DNA of 6,624 bases from an uncultured Oscillospiraceae bacterium (lineage in GTDB: Bacteria > Bacillota > Clostridia > Oscillospirales > Oscillospiraceae): the NCBI GenBank assembly GCA_900769995.1, contig CAAGIT010000031.1, positions 1-6,624 on the forward strand, given 5' to 3'. The notes beneath the pieces are model-generated. The model did no database searches. It had not been told where the DNA came from and was given only the letters and a program-made list of their open reading frames with translations. Below, piece by piece: positions 1 to 4,091 of this stretch (the stretch's first letter is position 1; every line of letters begins with the position of its first letter). The position numbers and the translations under genes are program-made.

Positions 1-104
1 GCGGCCAATGCGTTACGGAGTCTGGCACTTTCATGAGATCCTTTGGGCCCCTCGACCAGAGGATGGTGCGATAAATTGTTGTTTGCAGTACAGTGCACGG
101 GGCA
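1..104. other. Gene-free left edge with one hairpin
   Basis: I see no convincing gene here. The one structure is an imperfect inverted repeat: ATCCTTTGG at 38-46 pairs with CCAGAGGAT at 56-64 around a 9-base loop, with one G-T pair. Neither strand has a T-run after it, so it is not a standard terminator. Short open frames cross the segment on both strands but continue into the neighbouring mobile element and have no ribosome site. It could be the edge of a larger repeat or the decayed end of a gene lying to the left. Confidence 0.4.
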
Positions 105-261
105 AAGGCTCCCTTGTGTAAAGGGAGCTGTCAGCGAAGCTGACTGAGGGATTGTCGTGGTAGATGTTGCGATTTCGCCGAAATCTTGGGCGAATTCGTA
201 CATTGTACCGCATCAATCCCTCCGCCCCTTCGGGGCACCTCCCTTTACACAAGGGAGGCTT
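105..261. mobile_element. Miniature inverted-repeat element 1 (MITE-like, 157 bp)
   Basis: The two ends are 26-base terminal inverted repeats (105-130 and 236-261) with two mismatches. Each arm holds two hairpins. The outer left hairpin is GCTCCCTT/AAGGGAGC (108-115, 121-128). The inner left hairpin is GTCAGC-GAA-GCTGAC (130-144), and the inner right hairpin is GCCCC-TTC-GGGGC (224-236). Both arms then close with the shared 9-mer GAGGGATTG (146-154; complement at 214-222). The unique centre (155-213) contains the palindrome GATTTCG-C-CGAAATC (171-185). No transposase is encoded, so any movement would need a helper in trans. The arms resemble repeats I recall as abundant in Oscillospirales genomes; that is memory, not a search. 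The flanks GCACGGG (95-101) and CCCGTGC (270-276) are also complementary, so the true ends may lie further out. Confidence 0.75.
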
Positions 262-324
262 GGGACGCTCCCGTGCCTGTAAAGCCAACAAAGTCAAATC
301 GCAAAATTTAGATGTTACAACATA

Positions 325-379
325 GTAGGGGAGGCATTTCGACTCCCGTTTTTTGCGGGACGGGAAACCCGTCCCCTGC
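325..379. mobile_element. Miniature inverted-repeat element 2 (55 bp)
   Basis: The outer ends GTAGGGGA (325-332) and TCCCCTGC (372-379) are inverted copies with one mismatch. Each arm folds on itself. The left arm pairs GGGAG (329-333) with CTCCC (343-347), and the right arm pairs GGGACGGG (357-364) with CCCGTCCC (368-375) around AAA. The inner edges TCCCG (344-348) and CGGGA (356-360) are also complementary around a T-rich centre, so the whole segment could form one long hairpin. It does not share sequence with element 1. Lying about 50 bases beyond the aldehyde dehydrogenase stop, it may also serve as the 3' end structure of that transcript. It is too short to encode anything. Confidence 0.6.
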
Positions 380-405
380 ATTTCATAACCGGCGATCAGC
401 GCGAC

Positions 406-424
406 AAAAGGGCTTTCGATGCCC
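406..424 (-). terminator. Weak candidate terminator after the aldehyde dehydrogenase
   Basis: Read on the minus strand, GGGC (424-421) and GCCC (413-410) form a 4-bp stem around a 7-base loop, followed by four T residues (409-406), starting 7 bases after the stop codon. The stem is short and the T-run is brief, so it would be inefficient alone. The hairpins of element 2 further downstream may do more of the work. Confidence 0.3.
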
Positions 425-430
425 GTTCAC

Positions 431-1813
431 TTATTTCAAAAAGATATGCAGCAGGGTTTCATACAGCTTGCTTTTGTAGGGCTGATAGCGCATCGGCAGA
501 TCCAGCCATGTCTTTTTGTCGACGATGGATTTTGAATGGGAAAAGGCATCAAAGCCGTCCTTGCCGTGGTAACTGCCCATACCGCTTTCGCCCACACCGC
601 CAAAGCCCATTTCGCTTGTGGCAAGATGGATCACCACATCATTGATACAGCCGCCGCCGTAGGAAAGCTCGGTTGTCACGGTGCGGATATGCTGTTTATT
701 GCCGGAAAAGAGGTATAGCGCCAAAGGCTTTGCCTGTTTTTTGAGGTCGCGGACAACATGATCGAAATTGTCAAAGGTCAGAATGGGCATCACCGGCCCA
801 AAAATTTCCTCGCCCATCACCGCGTCCCCGGCGGTGACGCCGTCGAGCACCGTCGGCGCGATTTGACAGGTATCGGGGTTGGTCTGCCCGCCGAACACGA
901 CCTTGCTGCTGTCGATCAAACCGCAAATGCGGCGAAAATGCTTTTCGTTTATGATCTTGCCGTAATCCTTGTTTTCCAGGGGATTTTCGCCGTACTGCTG
1001 TTTGATCTGGCGGATAACCTCTGCGATAAACGCATCTTTCACGGAGCTTTCACAAAGGACATAGTCCGGAGCCACGCAGGTCTGACCGCAGTTCAGGTAT
1101 TTTCCAAAAACGATTCTCTTTGCGGCAAGTTTGATATTCGCGCTCGCGTCAACGATACAGGGACTTTTCCCTCCAAGCTCCAAAACCGCAGGTGTGAGAT
1201 GCTCGGCGGTATGCCGCAGTACCTCCCTGCCCACCGCTTGACTGCCTGTGAAGAACACAAAATCAAACTTCTGCTCCAGCAGTGCCGCGTTTTCCGCTCT
1301 GCCGCCGGTTACCACCGCCACATATGCGGGGGAGAAGCACTCGGTGAGCATTTTTTCGATAATATGGCTTGTGGCGGGAGAATAAGCACTGGGTTTAACG
1401 ATGGCGGTATTGCCCGCGGCAATGGCATCTGCCAGCGGCTCCACCGTTAAAAGGAAGGGATAGTTCCACGGGCTCATAATCAGCGTGTTGCCGTAGGGCA
1501 TGGGCTGCTTGAAGCTGCGTGACGGAAACTGTGCCAGCGGCGTATAGACCCGTTTGCGCTTGGCATACTTTTTCGTATGGCGAATCAAATAGGAAATCTC
1601 AGACAGCACAAGGCCGATTTCACACATAAAGCCCTCATATTGGCTTTTCCCAAGATCGGCGGTCAGCGCATCGCCGATTTCATTTTCGTATTTTTTAACG
1701 GCGGCATAGAGCTTTTTGAGCTGTGAAACACGGAACGCAACCGGAATGGTCGCACCGCTTTGATAATAGCTTCGCTGTTTTTCCAGCAAGCCTTGAATTT
1801 CCTGAGCTGTCAT
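431..1813 (-). CDS. Class 3 aldehyde dehydrogenase (ALDH3/YwdH-like)
   Basis: It oxidises aldehydes to carboxylic acids with NAD(P)+. The 460-residue length and short N-terminus are typical of the ALDH3 branch, which often takes medium- or long-chain or aromatic aldehydes. Visible motifs are PWNYPF at 115-120 (oxyanion Asn117), Lys140 for the cofactor, FTGS at 188-191, ELGGKSP at 212-218 (general base Glu212), GQTCVAPDY at 243-251 (nucleophile Cys246) and EEIFGP at 335-340. The catalytic set is complete. The C-terminus (about 447-460) is basic, then hydrophobic, like the membrane-contacting tails of some ALDH3 enzymes. The start is supported by GGAG 7 bases upstream. It follows the alcohol dehydrogenase by 3 bp and is surely cotranscribed, so its likely substrate is that enzyme's aldehyde product. 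The exact substrate cannot be read from sequence. Confidence 0.95.
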   Translation of the reverse strand: MTAQEIQGLLEKQRSYYQSGATIPVAFRVSQLKKLYAAVKKYENEIGDALTADLGKSQYEGFMCEIGLVLSEISYLIRHTKKYAKRKRVYTPLAQFPSRSFKQPMPYGNTLIMSPWNYPFLLTVEPLADAIAAGNTAIVKPSAYSPATSHIIEKMLTECFSPAYVAVVTGGRAENAALLEQKFDFVFFTGSQAVGREVLRHTAEHLTPAVLELGGKSPCIVDASANIKLAAKRIVFGKYLNCGQTCVAPDYVLCESSVKDAFIAEVIRQIKQQYGENPLENKDYGKIINEKHFRRICGLIDSSKVVFGGQTNPDTCQIAPTVLDGVTAGDAVMGEEIFGPVMPILTFDNFDHVVRDLKKQAKPLALYLFSGNKQHIRTVTTELSYGGGCINDVVIHLATSEMGFGGVGESGMGSYHGKDGFDAFSHSKSIVDKKTWLDLPMRYQPYKSKLYETLLHIFLK

Positions 1814-1816
1814 TTT

Positions 1817-3022
1817 TTAACTCCAATCTGCAACCTGATAATAAAAGCTTTCCAGTTCCTTTGCCGTCATAAGCTTGGGGACGGGGTAAAGCGGATTTGC
1901 CTCTTTCTCTGCGTGCTTCGCCATGGCCGGAATATCCTCCGCCTTGATGCCGCTGAGCTTGTTGGGGATCCCCAATTTGCGGTTCAGCTCTTCAATGGCG
2001 CGGATAAAGGCTTCGGCAGCCTCCTGATCCGTCTGTTCGGCAGTGGATACGCCTGCTGCTATGCCGAGTCGGTGCAGCTTTTTATACACCGTTTTGCCGT
2101 AGCTTTTCAGCACATAGGGCATCATCACCGCGTTGGCAAGGCCGTGGGGTGTCCCGTACTGTCCGCCCAGAGAATGGGCAACGGCGTGAATGTAGCCCAC
2201 ATAGGACTTTGAAAAAGCAATGCCCGCTTTGTAGGCGGCGTGCAGCATATGTTCTCTTGCCGCGCGGTGATTGCCGTCTTGGTATGCCGTTTCGATGTTT
2301 TCAAACACAAGCGTTACCGCTTCCAAAGCCAAACGCCTGGTTTCCTTGGTGGTGGAGCGGCCAATGTACGCTTCTACCGCGTGGGTCAGCGCGTCGATAC
2401 CCGTCGTTGCGGTCAGACTTTGGGGCAGGCAGTAGGTGAGTGCGGGGTCTAAAACGGCATAGTGCGGAATGAGCGGAAAGCTCATCAGCGCGTATTTATG
2501 GCGTTTTTCGCTGTCGGTGATCACCGCCGCGAGGGTCGTCTCGCTGCCGGTGCCCGCTGTTGTGGGGATGGCGATCAGCATGGGCAGCGGACGCAGCACG
2601 CGCAAAATGCCTTTCATTTTTCCAACGCTCTTTTTGGGATACGCCACTCTTGCGCCGACCGCCTTCGCGCAGTCCATGGAGGAACCTCCGCCCACGGCGA
2701 TCAGACAGTCGCACCGGTGTTCGCGAAATAGGGCATATGCCGCTTCCACGTTCTCCACCGTGGGATTTGGGCGGGTTTGATTGTAAATCGTATAGGCGAT
2801 TTTTGCGGCCTCCAGAGCTTCGGTGATTGGCGCCGTCAGCCCGTGCAGGACGATGCCCTTGTCGGTGACGATGAGTACCGATTTTTTTTGTTTGTCCTCT
2901 AACAGTGTCCCGATACGGGCGCAGGAATCCACGATTTCCGGCTCACGGTAGGGCAGGAGCGGTAAAGCAATGCGAAAAGCCGTTTGGTAGATGCGGCAAA
3001 AAACCGATTTCAGAAAAAACAT
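1817..3022 (-). CDS. Iron-containing (group III) alcohol dehydrogenase
   Basis: It interconverts a primary alcohol or diol and its aldehyde with NAD(P)(H). Of its 401 residues, the dinucleotide site shows GGGSSMD at 111-117 and PTTAGTGSE at 153-161. The metal-binding half shows GIDALTHAVEAY at 208-219, IHAVAHSLGG at 278-287 and PHGLAN at 292-297. The expected Fe ligands are Asp210, His214, His279 and His293; the 14-residue spacing of the last two matches FucO-type enzymes. An unusual hydrophobic, basic N-terminal segment (about 1-25, ending LPYREPE) precedes the standard fold and may touch the membrane; this is inference. The ATG is preceded by AAGGTG with an 8-base spacer. It is the first gene of the operon, read from the promoter at 3124-3152. 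The family reduces aldehydes in many fermenters, but direction and substrate are not determined. Confidence 0.95.
   Translation of the reverse strand: MFFLKSVFCRIYQTAFRIALPLLPYREPEIVDSCARIGTLLEDKQKKSVLIVTDKGIVLHGLTAPITEALEAAKIAYTIYNQTRPNPTVENVEAAYALFREHRCDCLIAVGGGSSMDCAKAVGARVAYPKKSVGKMKGILRVLRPLPMLIAIPTTAGTGSETTLAAVITDSEKRHKYALMSFPLIPHYAVLDPALTYCLPQSLTATTGIDALTHAVEAYIGRSTTKETRRLALEAVTLVFENIETAYQDGNHRAAREHMLHAAYKAGIAFSKSYVGYIHAVAHSLGGQYGTPHGLANAVMMPYVLKSYGKTVYKKLHRLGIAAGVSTAEQTDQEAAEAFIRAIEELNRKLGIPNKLSGIKAEDIPAMAKHAEKEANPLYPVPKLMTAKELESFYYQVADWS
1821..1824 (-). promoter_or_regulatory. Ribosome binding site of the aldehyde dehydrogenase, inside the upstream gene
   Basis: GGAG on the minus strand lies 7 bases before the ATG and within the last codons of the alcohol dehydrogenase. 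Only 3 bp separate that gene's TAA from the ATG. Translation of the second gene is therefore probably coupled to the first. Confidence 0.7.
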
Positions 3023-3030
3023 GAGATTAA

Positions 3031-3036
3031 CACCTT
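3031..3036 (-). promoter_or_regulatory. Ribosome binding site of the alcohol dehydrogenase
   Basis: AAGGTG on the minus strand is separated by 8 bases from the ATG at 3022. No other in-frame start lies close upstream, so this site fixes the start. Confidence 0.7.
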
Positions 3037-3051
3037 TTCATTTACAGGATT

Positions 3052-3092
3052 GCGGAGGATTTTCGGGCGGGAAGCAGGAAAAAGCCCTCCGC
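3052..3092 (-). promoter_or_regulatory. Leader hairpin in the 5' untranslated region of the dehydrogenase operon
   Basis: GCGGAGG (3052-3058) and CCTCCGC (3086-3092) are perfect 7-base complements separated by 27 bases. They lie inside the roughly 95-base leader predicted from the promoter. No T-run follows on the minus strand, so this is not an obvious attenuator. It might affect mRNA stability or simply be a chance stem. I do not recognise a known riboswitch. Confidence 0.35.
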
Positions 3093-3106
3093 CGAAGCAT
3101 CCAGGG

Positions 3107-3121
3107 TCACGAAATTAGTGA
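3107..3121. promoter_or_regulatory. Palindromic operator candidate at the dehydrogenase start site
   Basis: The sequence TCACGAAATTAGTGA fits the symmetric form TCAC-N-AA-N-TT-N-GTGA; the only unpaired position is the fifth base with its partner. It sits 2 bases downstream of the predicted -10 box of the leftward promoter, covering the likely transcription start, a classic place for a repressor. The divergent TetR protein is the natural candidate to bind it, but the palindrome at the TetR promoter has a different sequence, so another regulator is possible. Confidence 0.5.
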
Positions 3122-3123
3122 TA

Positions 3124-3152
3124 AATATAGTAAAAACTTGTTGATTTGTCAA
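3124..3152 (-). promoter_or_regulatory. Sigma-A promoter of the dehydrogenase operon
   Basis: On the minus strand there is a perfect -35 box TTGACA (3152-3147), a 17-base spacer and a -10 box TATATT (3129-3124). Transcription would start near 3117, giving a leader of about 95 bases. The -35 box lies inside an imperfect palindrome, TGTCAATTGGTCA on the plus strand (3147-3159), which could be a second regulator contact. This is the strongest promoter visible in the window. Confidence 0.8.
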
Positions 3153-3173
3153 TTGGTCAGATTGCCGATAATG

Positions 3174-3213
3174 CCCAAAAACGTCCGACCCCAAAGGGCC
3201 GAACGTTTTTGGG
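3174..3213 (-). terminator. Strong terminator hairpin between the divergent promoters
   Basis: CCCAAAAACGT (3174-3184) and ACGTTTTTGGG (3203-3213) are perfect complements, and the inner bases extend the stem. As minus-strand RNA the core stem (10 bp counted from C-G outward) is fully paired, with two G-U pairs, a short U-rich loop, an A5 run before it and a U5 run after it. As plus-strand RNA the same two positions become C-A mismatches, so it is built to stop leftward transcription. It lies upstream of the dehydrogenase promoter, so it would insulate that operon from leftward read-through. No intact minus-strand gene is seen in front of it. Confidence 0.65.
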
Positions 3214-3392
3214 TACGCGTGTTCATAACGGACTCCATCAGGAACACAGCTTCCGCAAGCAGAGCGCATAAGAAATCGCTGAAAACAGATCGAGGATACC
3301 ATGTGCGGTTAAGGATAATAATCCCGAGTATTGCACCAGAGCCGAGACCGCAGAATAGTATGTGGAAACGACAAAGTGTGGCAGGAGATAAA
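3214..3392. other. Unassigned part of the intergenic region
   Basis: I find no gene with a start codon and ribosome site here. On the minus strand one frame is open from just after a stop near 3461 to a TGA at 3149-3151, and it encodes a hydrophobic stretch beginning LFCGLGSGAILGIII. It has no ATG, GTG or TTG before two late Met codons, and it runs through the terminator. It may be a decayed membrane-protein gene or chance. I see no tRNA, riboswitch or CRISPR signature. Confidence 0.35.
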
Positions 3393-3431
3393 CCTCTGAT
3401 TTTTTCAGTTCCCCTCTTGAAAAAGCAGAGG
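3393..3431. promoter_or_regulatory. Long inverted repeat overlapping the TetR -35 box
   Basis: CCTCTG (3393-3398) pairs with CAGAGG (3426-3431), and TTTTTCA (3401-3407) pairs with TGAAAAA (3418-3424), with one extra base on the left side and a 10-base loop. The right arm contains the candidate -35 box TTGAAA. It may be a DNA-binding site or a cruciform-type repeat. No T-run follows on the plus strand, so it is not a forward terminator. Confidence 0.45.
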
Positions 3432-3447
3432 AAAAATGGTTTAATAT
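3417..3447 (+). promoter_or_regulatory. Sigma-A promoter of the tetR-surface protein operon
   Basis: The -35 candidate is TTGAAA (3417-3422). The -10 candidates are TTTAAT (3440-3445, spacer 17) or TAATAT (3442-3447, spacer 19). The match is good but weaker than the leftward promoter. Transcription would start near 3452, within the operator-like palindrome that follows. Confidence 0.6.
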
Positions 3448-3448
3448 T

Positions 3449-3462
3449 AATGACCGTTCACT
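3449..3462. promoter_or_regulatory. Operator-like palindrome at the TetR start site
   Basis: The 14-mer AATGACCGTTCACT matches its own complement at 10 of 14 positions, with core TGA-CCGT-TCA. It immediately follows the -10 box. TGAACG/CGTTCA half-sites of this general form are common for TetR-family repressors, so autoregulation is the simple reading. That is inference from position and form. Confidence 0.5.
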
Positions 3463-3473
3463 ATGTTATGGAG

Positions 3474-3479
3474 AAGGAG
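3474..3479 (+). promoter_or_regulatory. Ribosome binding site fixing the TTG start of tetR
   Basis: AAGGAG lies 8 bases before the TTG at 3488. The nearby ATGs at 3468 and 3501 are out of frame, and the next in-frame Met codons fall inside the first DNA-binding helix. The TTG start is therefore well supported. Confidence 0.8.
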
Positions 3480-3487
3480 AGAGAATA

Positions 3488-4087
3488 TTGCGCACGCAAA
3501 ATGAAGAAGCCCGCCGAGCAAAACAAATCGTGATGATGGAAAAATGCTTTGACTGCTACGCAGAAAACGGATTTTCCTCTGTTGGCATAAAAGCGATCGC
3601 CAAAGCCTGCGATTGCAGTGTTGCAACCCTGTATCTGTATTTTGACAATCTGGACGACCTGATCGTTCAGTCAACGGAATACTGTATGAGCAAGGTGGAG
3701 GACGAATTTATGGCGAAGGCCCCCACAAACGTGGAGGACTTGTGGCTGTTCATTGATGAGATTCCCTACTGGACGGCAGAAAAGCACGGCAGGAAATACC
3801 GTTTGATGTATCAGGTCTACACCCACCCGAAATACAGAGAATACGGCAGGAAATTCTTTGCGGGCGTGGATCGGCGCTACGCCGAATACGCCAAGAGCCT
3901 GGAGCCAAAGCTGGGGATTCCCTTTGATAAGCTGACGCCGCTGATTTTCATTCTGATCCGCGCCTGTGTACATTACGCACTGTTTGAGGATGCGTTTTAT
4001 CTGAGATCCCAGATCGCCGTGCTGAAAGAAGCGCTGGAATTATTTGTGATGAAATACAACCCGAATGCAATCTTAAAGGAGGACTGA
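3488..4087 (+). CDS. TetR/AcrR-family transcriptional regulator
   Basis: A one-component cytoplasmic repressor, usually a dimer that releases DNA on binding a small molecule. The 199-residue length is typical. The N-terminal helix-turn-helix covers about 12-60: helix 1 around VMMEKCFDCYAENG, then FSSVGIKAIAKACDCS, then the recognition segment VATLYLYFDNLDDLI (45-59), a clear TetR signature. The rest is the helical ligand and dimer domain, which I cannot assign to a ligand. The start is TTG, read from AAGGAG 8 bases upstream, which suggests modest expression. It is divergent from the dehydrogenase operon and overlaps no gene; its stop lies 4 bp before a giant secreted protein, whose ribosome site is inside its last codons. 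Likely targets are its own promoter and perhaps the dehydrogenase promoter. Confidence 0.93.
   Translation: MRTQNEEARRAKQIVMMEKCFDCYAENGFSSVGIKAIAKACDCSVATLYLYFDNLDDLIVQSTEYCMSKVEDEFMAKAPTNVEDLWLFIDEIPYWTAEKHGRKYRLMYQVYTHPKYREYGRKFFAGVDRRYAEYAKSLEPKLGIPFDKLTPLIFILIRACVHYALFEDAFYLRSQIAVLKEALELFVMKYNPNAILKED
4075..4082 (+). promoter_or_regulatory. Ribosome binding site of the surface protein, inside tetR
   Basis: AAAGGAGG is a near-perfect anti-16S match and lies 9 bases before the ATG at 4092. It is embedded in the last codons of tetR, so both genes must share a transcript unless an internal promoter exists. I see no terminator in the 4-bp gap. Confidence 0.85.
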
Positions 4088-4091
4088 AACC

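Noticed and set aside
31..381. Minus-strand open frame of 116 codons
   Set aside because: It runs through both miniature elements and their hairpins, and no protein family is suggested by its translation.
758..1450. Plus-strand open frame of 230 codons
   Set aside because: It is antisense to the aldehyde dehydrogenase, whose full set of catalytic motifs is on the minus strand.
3042..3302. Minus-strand open frame of 86 codons upstream of the alcohol dehydrogenase
   Set aside because: It spans the terminator and the leftward promoter and has no ribosome site, so it would not be on the main transcript.
2991..3533. Plus-strand open frame of 180 codons across the control region
   Set aside because: It overlaps the alcohol dehydrogenase start, both promoters and the start of tetR, has no ribosome site and a composition unlike a real protein.
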